Source: Apricaphanius iberus
Taxonomy: Eukaryota > Chordata > Actinopteri > Cyprinodontiformes > Aphaniidae
Length of the DNA stretch: 64,000 bases
Direction: 5' to 3'
Assembly (NCBI GenBank): GCA_028564705.1
Contig: JAPXFQ010002153.1
Coordinates: 868,001-932,000 of the forward strand
Below are positions 9,744-20,220 of this stretch, one piece after another (position 1 is the first letter of the stretch; every line of letters starts with the position of its first letter). The notes under the pieces are model-generated. The model did not search any database, had not been told where the DNA came from, and saw only the letters and a program-made list of their open reading frames with translations. Made by a program: the position numbers and the translations under genes.

Positions 9744-9936
9744 CCAAGTTTGTGTCATCAAGTCTTGGGATTGTTGCAGTGGATGGTATCATAAGGTTTT
9801 GGACTTTTGCCTGGGGGCTGGGATGTTGTTCTTCAGGCTGAATATGTGGTGGTTGGCACTGCCCAGGTTCTTTGGAGTGCATTTGATCAGCTGCACCAAC
9901 CACAGATGTGCCCCAAGGCTTCAATAAGTCTTCAAC
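9744..9936 (-). CDS. Candidate orphan exon, Pro/Gln-rich, function unknown
   Basis: On the minus strand a 193-nt open segment starts after an AG (GATAGCAG) and ends before GTGAGC, a good donor. The in-frame codons just upstream of the AG are stops, which fits an exon border. The translation begins VEDLLKPWGTSVVGAADQMH and continues with Pro, Gln and His rich text ending IPRLDDTNL. Codon use looks unlike the flanking AT-rich DNA, and no transposon protein motif was recognised. The polypyrimidine tract before the acceptor is poor, so chance is quite possible. If real, it is an internal exon of a host gene whose other exons lie outside or were not seen. Confidence 0.25.
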
Positions 9937-10425
9937 CTGCTATCATCTCCCAGATAGAGATGTGATGAGTACTGTGTTAAGATCTGAGATTATGCTCAGA
10001 TGCTGTCATGGGAATATTTTCTTGTGGAGAGAACAAGTCTTTAATACACTTCTGAATTTTGAAGTTTTCCCACTTACAAAGAATGTAGAGATCTGTAATT
10101 TGTATCAAAGGTACTCTTTATCTGTGCGGGACAGAATCTAAAAAAAATATGCAAAAACTCACAGTAGATGATTTTTAAATAATATATTTCCATTTCATTG
10201 CATATCATATGTATTTGATCGTTTATAAACCTGTAAGAATTTAGCGTCCCTTAGACCTGTTACTTCTTTTTTTAGAAGCCCTCCTGTCCCCCACTCATTT
10301 TCTGCATTACCTGCATCTGTTAGAACTCATTACCTGTATAAAAGACACCTGGTCACACACTCAAGCACACAAACAAACTCCAACCTTTTCAAAATGTCCA
10401 AGACATCAGGGATAAAAATGGCTGA

Positions 10426-10585
10426 TGTTATGTTATGTACTGGTATGTGCATTACATTACCTTTTGCTTGCCGTAGTTTGGGGCAATGCATGCTGGGATT
10501 GGTATGTAGGAAGTAGGCTGGATGTAACCACCATGCGGAGCTGATGTTAAGCTGCAATAAATGGTTAAACTGAAATATGTGCACA
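10426..10585 (+). repeat. Left LTR of the gypsy element
   Basis: A 160-bp LTR running from TGTTATGTTATG to GTGCACA, with a polyadenylation-type AATAAA near 10556. The copy at 14025-14176 is homologous along nearly its whole length. Confidence 0.78.
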
Positions 10586-10773
10586 TGGTGTCAGAGTTCA
10601 GCGGACCACACGTTCCTAAATAGAGCGAAGATGGATTCATCAGGAGACCCCATGCCGTGGATGGATTGGGATGCAGCAAACCTCCTTGATGCATGTCGAA
10701 AATTCATACAGCACGTAAGGCTAATGTTTTCCGGCAGGCTAGCTGGCAAAGAGGAAGCGACCCAGTGCAGCTA

Positions 10774-12350
10774 CAGACGTGGACAAAATTGTTGGTACCC
10801 TTCATTAAATCAAAGAAAAACTCATAATGGTCACAGAAATAACTTTAATCTGACAAAAGTAATAATAAATAAAAATTATATAAATTTTGACCAATGAAAG
10901 TCAGACATTGCTTTTCAGCCATGCTTCAACGGAATTATTTAAAAAAAAAATGCATGAAACAGGCCTGGACAAAAATGATGGTACCCACAACTTAATATTT
11001 GGTTGCACAACCTTTTGAGGCAATCACTGCAATCAAATGATTCCTGTAACTGTCAATGAGACTTCTGCACCTCTCAGCAGGTATTTTGGCCCACTCCTCA
11101 TGAGCAAACTGTTCTAGTTGTTTCCGGTTTGAAGGGCGCCTTTTCCAGACAGCACGTTTCAGCTCCTTCCAAAGATGCTCAATAGGATTGAGATCAGGGC
11201 TCATAGAAGGCCAGTGTTTTCCTCTTAGCCCTTCTTGGGTGTTTTTAGCTGTGTGTTTTGGGTCATTTTCCTGTTGTAAGACCCGTGACCTGCGACTGAG
11301 ACCATGCTTTCTGACACTGGCCAGCACATTTCTCTCTAGAATCCCCTGATAGTCTTGAGATTTCATTGTACCCTGCACAGATTCAAGACACCCTGTGTCA
11401 GATGCAGCAAATCAGCCCCAGAACATAACCGAGCCTCCCCATGTTTCACAGTAGGGACCGTGTTCTTTTCTAGATATGCTTCATTTTTCCGTCTGTGAAC
11501 ATAGAGCTGATGTGCCTTGGCAAAAAGTTAAATTTTTGTCTCATCTGTCCACAGGACATTCTCCCAGAAGCTTTGTGGCTCGTCAGCATGTAGTTTGGCA
11601 TACTCCAGTCTGTTTTTTTTTAATGATTTGTCCTCTGGCTCAAACAGCGAAGGATGTTCCGATCTGACACTGATGTTCCTTGAGCATAAAGTTCAGCTTG
11701 GATCTATTTTGAAGTCTTTCTAGGCTCTTTTGTTACCATTTGGATTATCCGTCTCTTTGATCTGTCATCAATTTTCCTCCTGCAGCCACGTCCAGGGAGG
11801 TTGGCTACAGTCCCATGGATCGTACATTACTGAATGACATGTGCAGCTGTAGTCACAGAAACATCTAGCTGCTTGGAGATGGTCTTATAGCCTTTACAGT
11901 TAACATGCTTGTCTATGATTTTCTTTCTCATCTCCTGAGACAACTCTTTCCTTTGCTTCCTCTGGTTTATATTGAGTGTGGTACACACACGTCACCAAAC
12001 AACACAGTGACTACCTGGAGTCTATATATATAGGCCCACTGAGTGATTACAGGATTGTAGACACCTAGGATGCTGATTAGAGGACATACCTTGGATTAAC
12101 ATGTCCCTTTGGTTACATTATTTTCATTCTTCTCTAGGGGTACCATAATTTTTGTCCAGGCCTGTTTCATGCATTTATTTTTTAAATAATTCTGTTGAAG
12201 CATAGATGAAAAGCAATGTCTGACTTTCATTGGTCAACATTTATATAATTTTTATTTATTATTACTTTTGTCAGATTAAAGTTAGTTCTGTGACCATTAT
12301 GAGTTTTTCTTTTATTTAATGAAGGGTACCAACAATTTTTTCCACGTCTG
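10774..12350 (-). mobile_element. Tc1-like transposon with IR/DR ends, nested in gypsy gag
   Basis: The 1,577-bp element is flanked by TA on both sides (10772-10773, 12351-12352). Its terminal inverted repeats are about 210 bp and each carries two related direct repeats, an outer one (GACGTGGACAAAATTGTTGG) and an inner one (GGCCTGGACAAAAATGATGG). This IR/DR plan is that of Sleeping Beauty-like Tc1 elements, in which transposase binds both sites. Outer and inner sites lie about 185 bp apart at each end. Confidence 0.9.
10992..11990 (-). pseudogene. Tc1 transposase relic
   Basis: On the minus strand the C-terminal 128 residues are open (10992-11378). They include QENDPKHTAKNTQEGLRGKH, WPSMSPDLNPIEHLWKELKR and a tail ending KGCATKY. 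These are the second catalytic Asp (in QENDPKHTA) and the final catalytic Glu (in NPIEHLW) of the DDE motif of Tc1 enzymes. Upstream, to about 11990, the N-terminal DNA-binding part is recognisable on the minus strand but broken by frameshifts and stops. The enzyme cuts and pastes the element at TA sites; this copy is inactive. Confidence 0.85.
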
Positions 12351-12746
12351 TATCTTCACTTGTGGGTAGGAGAAAGAGGCCAGGACATATATAATACCTG
12401 GGTGCTAACAGCTGACGAAGCTAAGAAGCTACAGGCAGATGAACTCATCATCCGCACTGAGGAAGGATGGATCCTACAGCGCAACCGTTGTCACCTGATG
12501 AGCACCAAAAAACAACCAGCTGTAGCTGACTCAGGATCTGCAAATGTGGACACAGACACTACACAGGCACCTGTTCCGGAGCTTCCTGAACCTTGCTTGA
12601 GTTCCCCAGCCATTAGTCAGGGCACTATGCAGACCACCAGGTCCGGTCGTGTTATTCGACCAAGAAACATTATTGACCCGTGATATAAAAGGGTGTAGGC
12701 AGATTGCTGCCCTTCCGTTTGAGTAAGGTTACACGTATGTGTTTAA

Positions 12747-13932
12747 CCCTCTAGGCGCCAAAGTCGCAATATTGCTACAAGCAACATTGCTGACTTTAAC
12801 GAGCCACAGCTGGAGATAGGGCCACTAATTTAATTACACCAGGATATTGCGGACATGTGTACCTCTAATCTTGGACACCTTTTTGGGTGTGTTACCATGG
12901 AAACTTTTTGAGTAAATCGGCCTTTAAGTCAGCGTGGCGAGCGGGGGACGCGAGGTACAGCTGCTGCAGTCACAGTATAGAGAAAGAGAATTTTAGAAAC
13001 ATAAAATATATGAGGCCGAGACGTCGGAGTTCCCCGCCGGAAAGTATTGGCTTATTCAGATTCTGAAGAGAAATATTTACCTCTGATCTGTTCAGTTGTC
13101 CCGGGAGAAAGTGAAACTAAAATGTCCCGCTGCAACAGCCAGTCCCGTTTCGCCATGACGCTCCACAAGCAGCAACATTCCAGCTCTGCATCACGTTCTC
13201 CCGGTGAGAGAAAGGTATGTGTTTGGGTAACAAGGTGGTCATCCCAACGCTAATTGTGACCGAGGTGGGAGGGATGTAAAAATCTGTGGAAATAATAGCA
13301 GATGCGATCGAAAACACGAGAGAAAAAAGACAGCTTATAAGCGAGTAAACAGCAGTAAAGTTCTCTGTCCCGCTGCAAGTGAGGATGATGATGATGATTT
13401 TGGCGAGGTTTGCTTGACAAATGAGGAAGAGTAGGATTACCAGTGGATCAGACAATTTGATGAGCCTGTTAGTTATTTTTGGGACGGATCTGTAAAAGTC
13501 TGTGGCCAATATTTTCTTTCTGTTGATTTTATATAGTGAATAAAGTAACGGAGCCACATAAGAAAGGACATAAACAGATATATCCACCTGTTCTTGAAAA
13601 AAAGCCCAAAAATGAAACATATAGATGTAGAAAATACATATATAGAAAAATCAAAATAAAAAAATAAAATTATTGATGAAATAAAAGTTTTAAACAATGT
13701 AAAATAGCAAAAAAAATTAAAATTCATGCAATCCAATAGTGTCAACGCCTGATGACGTCATAATATGCAAATTAGATGTGTGATTTTGCTCCTATCATAA
13801 ACTTTGGATCATACTGAAGATTTTTCTAATTTAAAGTGTACCTTTATCTATAAACATATTAAAGCTACAACATTTTGAACTAGTGATATCAAAATGGAAT
13901 ATTTTATAGAAAAAACCCCAGCGCCTAGAGGG
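12747..13932. mobile_element. piggyBac-like element nested in the gypsy 3' region
   Basis: The ends are CCCTCTAGGCGC and its inverse GCGCCTAGAGGG, flanked by TTAA on both sides (12743-12746 and 13933-13936), the exact target duplication of piggyBac. The 1,186-bp interior has an acidic run (GATGATGATGAT near 13385) such as occurs near the start of piggyBac transposases, but no catalytic domain was recognised. It is therefore non-autonomous or internally deleted. Reading frames on its minus strand (13117-13745) look like chance. Confidence 0.85.
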
Positions 13933-14024
13933 TTAATGTATCTATTTCATGTTAAATGTGCAATATTTGAAATGTTGACATATTAGAATGTTGTCTGTAG
14001 AACACTGAGTTACAAAAAGGGAGA

Positions 14025-14176
14025 TGTTATGTTATGTACAACTATGTGACTTACATTAGCTTTTGCTTGCCGGAGTTTGGGGCAATGCATGCTGGGATGG
14101 GTATGTAGGAAGTAGGCTGGATGTACCCGCCATGCAGAGCTGACGTTAAGCCGCAATACATGGTTGAACTGAAATA
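14025..14176 (+). repeat. Right LTR of the gypsy element
   Basis: It begins TGTTATGTTATGTACAAC after the purine tract and ends near GAACTGAAATA. Compared with the left LTR it lacks the final TGTGCACA, and GCTGT of the Tc1 host follows directly. Confidence 0.75.
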
Positions 14177-14663
14177 GCTGTCTTATTCAGTAGATAAGGA
14201 AACATTACAGCTGAGGTGGGCTATATGACATTAGGCAAGCAGCTTGGTGAGAAGGCCACAACTGTTTGTGCAATAATTAGAAAATGGAAGAAGTTCAAGA
14301 CGATGGTCAGTCTCCCTTGATCTGGAGCATCATGCAAGATCTCTCCTCTTGAGGCATCAATGATCAAGAGGACAGTGAGGGATGAGCTACATGCAGGACC
14401 TGGTCAATGACCTGAGTAGAGCTAGGTCCACAGTCTCAAAGAAAACCAACAGTAACACACTCTGCCATAATGGCAGTGCTTTAAAGGTCCCCCGGCTTAA
14501 GCCAGCGCATGTCAAGGCCCATCTGAAGTTTACCGATGACCATCTGGATGATCCAGAGGAGGAAAGGGAGAAGGTCATGCAGTCCGATGAGACAAAAGTG
14601 GAGCTTTCTGTTCTAAACTTCACTCGCCGTGTTTGGAGAAAGAATGATGAGTACAACCCACAG

Positions 14664-15547
14664 ACTGTAAATGCAATGGACAAATCCTCGGTGGACGTCA
14701 CCCATGGGTTTCTGAAGAGCAGAAAATGAAGCCAACTGGGCAGTTCCCAACGCCGCCATCTTGTCCTCATCACTCTCAGAAAATCCAAAAGTGGGGAAAG
14801 AGATGGAGCTGAGGGTGGCGCTGTGAGGCTGTGGGCGGAGGGTTGATGCTTTGAGCCGATATAGCTACAAGCTAGTCAGAAGCTAGTCGGAAGCTAACTA
14901 AAGCTAACATAGGCTGCAGCCGGTTTCATCCAGAAGACCGCCGTTGAGAGACTCTTGCCCCTTTTCCACTAGAGTCGCTTTAGACCCAGAATCATCTTGA
15001 GGGGGGAACACATGTTGAAATAACATGCCCCAAATGGGTCAGGTCACTACGGCCTAAAACAGTTGTGTTTTCATTACTATCTCAGAAGCACAGTAGAGGG
15101 CTTAGCTTAATACCTCCAGCAAAAAGCACTCACAATTTCAAGATGACAATACAGATCCTCTCAAAAGTTAAAAGACTTTTGATTAACCCCACATCTCTCA
15201 GACATCCATTACTTCATCCTTCCTGCTCCTGAACTGTGTTCCTCACACCAGTACTGATCTAACCAGCGATCCTCCAGTCTGTCGAGAGTCCGACTCTATG
15301 GTCTTCCAGCATGATCTAGCTGACTCCCGCTCTCTGATGCCGTGGTTTCTTGGTCCTGCCAACTTTGCTGCTTTGCCGCAACCAGACGGTCGCCTGCTCC
15401 GCCGCTACCAGACGGTCGCGTGCTCCAATCCGCGTGTAGAAAGAAATAAAGTTCCAATCGGATCTACATTCCTCTTGACGACCTTACAGAAATTCTCTCC
15501 CCCACTGTAGGTGAAGCCCATATAAAGCCTCCCAGCACATACTTATT
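14664..15547. other. Unclassified repeat-like sequence
   Basis: No coding motif was supported. The GC-rich stretch 14690-14900 (with several AGCTAGTC/AGCTAAC words) and the stretch at 14950-15110 have the look of decayed interspersed repeats, but no ends or family could be assigned. Confidence 0.3.
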
Positions 15548-15572
15548 GGACGGACGGACGGACGGACGGACG

Positions 15573-15619
<47 letters not shown>

Positions 15620-15668
15620 CGTCCGTCCGTCCGTCCGTCCGTCCGTCCGTCCGTCCGTCCGTCCGTCT
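15548..15668. repeat. Palindromic tetranucleotide microsatellite (GGAC)n(GTCT)n(GTCC)n
   Basis: About six GGAC units, then about ten GTCT units, then about sixteen GTCC units. GGAC and GTCC are reverse complements, so the ends can pair into a stem with the GTCT tract as a loop. The open frames of TDGR or RTDG repeats over it are artefacts. Confidence 0.95.
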
Positions 15669-16079
15669 CTGTGCACAAAGCAAACAAAAATACATTAAAT
15701 CCGTGTATACAAAACAGAACAGGAAGAATAGCAGAGGCCAGATTTATGTCTTAAGACAATAAGATCTTAGAATCCTATTTGCTTTATATTATCTGCTCTT
15801 AATGGATGTGAGCTGTATTCTCTGGACCAGTGATCTAAGGGTGACTTCAATCAGCAGCTGGCTATGATATTGTTAAGAGTAGTTAATATTGCTGAATGAA
15901 TGTTGTTTTGTTGCTTTGCTTAATTAAAGCATATTAGGTGTAGTGCAGTGTATTTTGTCCACTTTAAGGTGCTCAGGATTGTAAAACTGAGATGGCGCGT
16001 CATTCATATATTGAATTCCACATCAATTAAAGCAAAATTATTTTGCACATCAGTCATCTGGGCTAAGCCACTGATCTTC

Positions 16080-16169
16080 TTCAGTCCTAAATCCGCCCCT
16101 GGTCAAGGGCCAAGCAAAATCAGTCTAAGGGCCGTAAATGGCTCCCGGGCCGCACTTTGGACATCCCTG
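16080..16169 (-). repeat. hAT-type repeat end
   Basis: On the minus strand the segment begins CAGGGATGTCCAAAGTGCGG and continues CCCGGGAGCCATTTACGGCC. This is a very common vertebrate hAT-type end (CAGGGGTGTCC...GCGGCCC). Only one end is recognisable. The sequence between it and the tetranucleotide repeat (15669-16079) shows nothing else. Confidence 0.5.
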
Positions 16170-16358
16170 ATCTAAAACATATAAAATGTCCTCTGTTCAT
16201 CTTCTTTTCGGTATTCAGCTCCTTGTTTACTTTTAGATAATTGAGGAGGGGACAAACTCGACAAGAGAGAATTAGCAGACATTTACAAAATTATTATTTT
16301 TTTACTTCAGAGTTGTAATTTTAAATCAATACTGATTAACTGTTGCCTGTTTTCTCAA

Positions 16359-16560
16359 AGGGCTGCACAATTGCGCAGTTTGTAGCACTGTTGCCTTGGA
16401 ACAAGAATGTCCTTGGTTTGAATTCCTGCCTGGGATCGTTCCGCTTTTAGTTTGCGTTTTCTTCCTGTGCATGCCTGGGTTCCCTCCGGGTACCCTGGCT
16501 TCCTGTCACAGTCCAAAACATGCATGTTAGGTTACTTGGTCTTTTTAAATTGCTGGAGGT
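16359..16560 (+). repeat. tRNA-like short interspersed repeat
   Basis: It starts GGGCTGCACAATTGCGCAG, continues with TTTGTAGCACTGTTGCCTTG and a B-box-like GGTTTGAATTCC, and then GGTTCCCTCCGGGTACC and CACAGTCCAAAACATGCATG. These are the landmarks, in order, of a very abundant teleost repeat with a tRNA-like head. A second, antisense copy lies at 29638-29765. Confidence 0.65.
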
Positions 16561-16749
16561 CCTGCAAAGGATATATGGGATACGTTTTGCAACATTATTT
16601 TTTTGAATTGTTAGACCATAATTGGCTTATTAAATTACTTTACTGAATATCACTACTATTAATATAAAAATAGTTTATTGATTCCAGAGTTAAATTAAGT
16701 TTTATTGTAGTGTTCTTGTAACTGATACTAAATAATTACTTTTTTAAGG

Positions 16750-18880
16750 AGTTGTTGTAGATCATTATGGTGTGGGCAGGCAGGACTTCCTGTAGCGGTT
16801 TTGTTGCAGCAAAACTGAGGAAGCCTCCAACTGGAGACACTCTGTTGCAGGATAGTCTCATAAAGAGGATGCTCAGGGTTTTCCATGTTTTTATTTTATT
16901 TTATGAATAATCCTTTGCATCATGGTTCCACATTAGTGGCAAGAACAGAACCAGCCTTTTTCATTAGGTTGTTGAGCCTTTTTTAAGTCCCTGATTCTGA
17001 TGGCGTTACCCCAACAGATGATGATTGAAGATATAACACTATCCCCAATCGACCTAGAATATCTGCAGCATCTTGCTGCAAACTTTGAAGGGCCTAAGCT
17101 TCCTCAAAAAGTACAGTCTGCTCTGTCGGTTCTTGTAGACGGTTTCACTGTTCAGTCTCTAGACCCTTTTATTGTCCAGATTAACTCCAAGGTATTAATA
17201 CTCCTCAACCACTACCCCTTTTTCTCAGGATGTTTGACTTATCCCTGTTTCTTCTGAAATCTACGATCATCTCCTTTGTTTTGTTCAGATTCAAGGTAAG
17301 ATTGTTTCCACACCATGCCACAAAATGGACAACTAGCTCTCTGTGTTCAGCTTCTTTTCTGACTCTTCTCTTCTCTGACTTGTACTGGAAGTCTGAGGTG
17401 TACAGAGAGTGTACAATGTTGAGAATACAGTCCCTTGTGGTGCTCCAGTGCTGCTGACCAACTGGTTGGATATAAAATCCTTCAATCTCACTACCTGTGG
17501 TCTGTTTGTCAGGTAGTCGTTGAGCTAGGCATTTTTTGAGGGTTCCATCTCTGTCTTCAGGAGTTTCTGACAAAATAAATCAGGTGGAATTGTGTTCAAT
17601 CCACTGGATTGGTTGAAGCAGGTTGATGATCCATCCATCCATCCATTTTCTGAACCGCTTGTTCCTCAAGGGGTCGTGGGGGGGGCTGGTCACAGGCCTA
17701 TCTCCAGCTGTCAACGGGCGAGAGGCGGGGTACACCCTGGTCGCCAGTCCATCACAGGGCCCAGGTTGATGATGACATCTTCAAATTCAACTCCATGGCA
17801 ATAAGCAAACTGCAGCTGGTCTTGCTTTGTTGTTGTTTGCTTACTCAGATCGACCAACAGGAGTCTCTCCAGAAACTTTATGATGTGGGATGTCAGGCAA
17901 CTGGTCTATAGTGGTTGATGAAAGATGGATGATTTTTCTTTGGTACTAGAACAAGGCAGGATGTCTTCCACAACATTAGAACCTTCTCCTGAGTTATGGT
18001 AAGGTTAAAGAGGTGCTGCAGGAACCCAAAGAGTTGCTCTGAACAGGCCTCTAGGAATGTGGGACACTATCTGGACCTGCAGCCTTGTTTTGGTTTAATC
18101 TCTCCAGCTGCCTCTTCATCTGACTTTTAGGGACTGACATGTGGAAGGGGGAGGCAAAGGGACCTGGTTGAAAACAAACTTGTGGAACCAAAAGAGTCCA
18201 TGACTGAGGTGAAGGCTAAAACATCCGAGGTGTGACAGGAAAGGAGAGTGGGATGTCTGTTTGACTGGGAAGAGGAGAGGAGGATGCTGAGCTAGTTTCT
18301 GAACTGAATCTATAGAAGAATGTGTTCAGTTCATGGACTCTTTCAAGACTTCCATCTATCTAAAGCTTCCTATGCTCAAAGCCTGTGATCTTCTGCCTTC
18401 CTAACCAGACATCTCTTATATTGTTCTTCTGCTCTCCAGTTTGTTCCTGCATGCCTGATAGCTGTCATCATTCTTGATTTTAAGTTGGTTTTGCATTGTC
18501 CTCAATTATTCTCTGTCTTCTTCCCTGAAGGGTAATTTTTCTTGCTCACCAGTTCCTTCAGTTCGCTGGTCATCAAGCATTTGTTATTAGGAAAGTATCT
18601 CACTGTTCTGGTAGGGATAATGTTGTATACACATAAGTTTATGCAGTCAGTCACACACTCAGTAATGGCATTGATGTCATCTCCTTGTGCTTAGCAAAAA
18701 GTGGTCTCAAAATAATCCTGCAGGGCTCCTTCAGCTTCGTGTGAACATTTTCTAACAGGTTGCCGTTGAACATGTGGTTTATATTCCGAGCAGAGAAAAA
18801 CAAGATTGTAATCAGATGACCCAGAAGAGGTCTTGGTTTGGATATGTACGCACCATTTACATTTGCATAAACATATACAA
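16750..18880 (-). pseudogene. Non-LTR retrotransposon ORF2 relic (endonuclease end, RT, C-terminus)
   Basis: Reading the minus strand from high to low coordinates gives, in order: the end of an APE-type endonuclease (GPSDYNLVFL-like, near 18790), a linker, the RT entry (QLERLNQNKAAGPDSVP near 18100), WKTSCLVLVPKK and HYRPVA (near 17930), the RT core end (VVHFVAWCGNNLTLNLNKTK and EMIVDFRRNR near 17270-17330), a block like KNRQSRLYFLRKLRPFKVCSK (near 17100) and the C-terminal region (NPEHPLYETI near 16850). This is the layout of fish Rex1/L2-like LINEs. Stops and frameshifts are frequent. A short Rex3-like tail (17631-17761) interrupts it. Confidence 0.75.
17631..17761 (-). mobile_element. Truncated Rex3/RTE-like 3' end with 12-bp target duplication
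   Basis: The 131-bp insert is flanked by CAGGTTGATGAT on both sides (17619-17630 and 17762-17773). On the minus strand it ends in GATG repeats (ATGGATGGATGG), preceded by GGTGTACCCCGCCTCTCGCC. A GATG-repeat tail is typical of Rex3-type RTE retrotransposons of fish, and the duplication length fits target-primed insertion. Only the 3' end was copied. A second copy without the tail is at 39671-39765. Confidence 0.75.
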
Positions 18881-18945
18881 GGCAAGGCAATTTTATTTGT
18901 ATAGCACACTTTCAACACAAGGCAATTCAAAGTGCTTTACATAAT
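18881..18945 (-). repeat. LINE 3' tail (L2-like), antisense
   Basis: The plus-strand sequence AAGGCAAGGCAATTTTATTT, then GGCAATTCAAAGTGCTTTAC, is the reverse complement of the tail of the LINE at 51190-52145 (AAGCACTTTGAATTGCC ... TTGCCTTGCCTT). The repeated AAGGC at the end is the short tandem terminus of that family. Sequence up to about 19250 may be more of the same element, but no coding motif was seen. Confidence 0.65.
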
Positions 18946-19249
18946 TAAAATTAGACCACATAATCAATAAAAGAGATCATAAATCAATTAGCAATAGGAT
19001 GTGAAGATTAAAATAGAAGAAAGCATTTATAATAAAATAATAAACGAGGAAGTTTTAATTTTAGACTTAAAAGAGTTAAATGTTTCTGCATCTTTGCATA
19101 CAAGGTCTTGTTTTCTTTTGTGGAGTAGCAGATGAACTGTTGGAAGTGTAGACAAGAGCAAGGCATTATTAAGACGTGTGGCCATTACAACAACTCCCAC
19201 AGTCCACTCAGTTCTTCCAACTCCAGTAGGGCAGGGCAATATTACCTAT

Positions 19250-20140
19250 TCAGCTCGATAATGAGAATCGACTATAACTTGCCCACCAACTTTTTTTTCT
19301 CTAGCTGGGGCTTTAGCTTCTTTTTTTACTTTACCAGCTGTAACACCCCTCAATATTTAATGTCCTGTAGTCATCTCATTTGCATTAAATGACATTTCAT
19401 GTTTCAGTTTTTTGTGAACTTTCTGTTTATCAGTCCTAAATTCATCCAGACCACTGCAAAGATGCTGAAACGTTGATTTCCTTTAAATCGTAGAAAAACC
19501 TTTCTGGTCAGAGCTGCCTTTGAGAAAGTGATTAATAATAGCTGGAATGTCATATGTTGTAATGTGTCACATGTTATATGTCTCTAATGTTGTGTTTTAT
19601 ACTTTAATTGTTGCTTTTATTTAATTTGATACCTTTATGATATAAAGAGCATTGAATTACCTTGTTGTTGAAATTATACTATTTAAAAAAGTTGCCTTGC
19701 CTTGGAATGCTTTATTATGAATTATATGATGTCCTAAGGTTTTATGCGGATGGCGATTATATATATATTTTTTATGTAAAACAATAAATGTGTACCCAAG
19801 TGGATAAAAGAGGTTTGGAAAATAACCTTTATTTCTTGTACAGAAGCAGTGGAATCTCTTCAAAGAGAGCAATAAAGCTTTACAGTCGTCCAAGCTCAAT
19901 TCAGGCATCCAACTGAGCCTTGTTTTTTTTCATCCACTGTGCATTGCTCTAGCCTCAGATTTTGTTTTTTTTCTGTAAGGATGTGACTCTGTTAATGCTT
20001 GCAACAATCTGAGTCTACCCCAGGAAGAAGAAGCCCATTCTAACCTAAAGATCCTGATTTTTTTTTTTTAAGGGAGAGGTATCAAGAACAATAACATTGG
20101 TGAAATGGAAATTCAGGTCCTGAGGCTTTAAAGCTTGTAA

Positions 20141-20141
<1 letters not shown>
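19250..20141. other. AT-rich stretch, nothing recognised
   Basis: Only short homopolymer runs and a small (TA)n near 19760 were seen. No coding or mobile-element signal could be supported. Confidence 0.4.

Positions 20142-20218
<77 letters not shown>
20142..20218. repeat. (TA)n microsatellite
   Basis: About 38 uninterrupted TA units, directly preceded by GTAAG. The all Ile-Tyr reading frame over it is an artefact. Confidence 0.98.

Positions 20219-20220
<2 letters not shown>

Larger units (their letters stand above)
10586..12684 (+). pseudogene. gypsy gag start joined to pol tail, split by a Tc1
   Basis: The first part (10631-10773) encodes MDSSGDPMPWMDWDAANLLD and then KFIQHVRLMFSGRLAGKEEA, a gypsy gag N-terminus of the fish type. 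Past the Tc1 insertion the frame continues as LHLWVGERGQDIYNTWVLTA, so removing one TA restores the gag frame. From about 12430 the reading switches without a stop to RTEEGWILQRNRCHLM and ends TRSGRVIRPRNIIDP, which is the typical end of gypsy pol after the integrase. Protease, reverse transcriptase, RNase H and integrase core are gone. Gag would form the particle shell; this copy is dead. Confidence 0.75.
10426..14177 (+). mobile_element. Ty3/gypsy LTR element with large internal deletion and two nested insertions
   Basis: The two LTRs (10426-10585 and 14025-14176) share long identical words such as GGGGCAATGCATGCTGGGAT and GGAAGTAGGCTGGATGTA. A primer binding site TGGTGTCAGA follows the left LTR and a purine tract AAAAAGGGAGA precedes the right one. 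Inside, a gag start is followed directly by the C-terminal tail of pol, so most of pol is deleted. GCTGA and GCTGT flank the element as a candidate target duplication. The right LTR lacks the last few bases seen in the left. The internal part is split by Tc1 (10774-12350) and by a piggyBac-like element (12747-13932). Confidence 0.82.
10021..14663 (+). mobile_element. Tc1-like transposon, interrupted by a gypsy element
   Basis: The left part (about 10021-10425) matches the leader of a common fish Tc1: GGAGAGAACAAGTCTTTAAT, then ACTTACAAAGAATGTAGAG, then CATTACCTGTATAAAAGACA just before the start region. The right part (14178-14663) resumes with the transposase: [20 protein letters not shown], then AHLKFTDDHLDDPEEEREK, then VMQSDETKVEL with the first catalytic Asp. 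It stops at RVWRKNDEYNPQ, so the C-terminal half and right inverted repeat are missing. Several stops are present. A gypsy LTR element (10426-14177) lies between the two parts. Confidence 0.8.

Noticed and set aside
13117..13745. 167- and 90-residue minus-strand frames
   Set aside because: They lie inside the piggyBac-like element in AT-rich DNA, with hydrophobic low-complexity text and no transposase motif.
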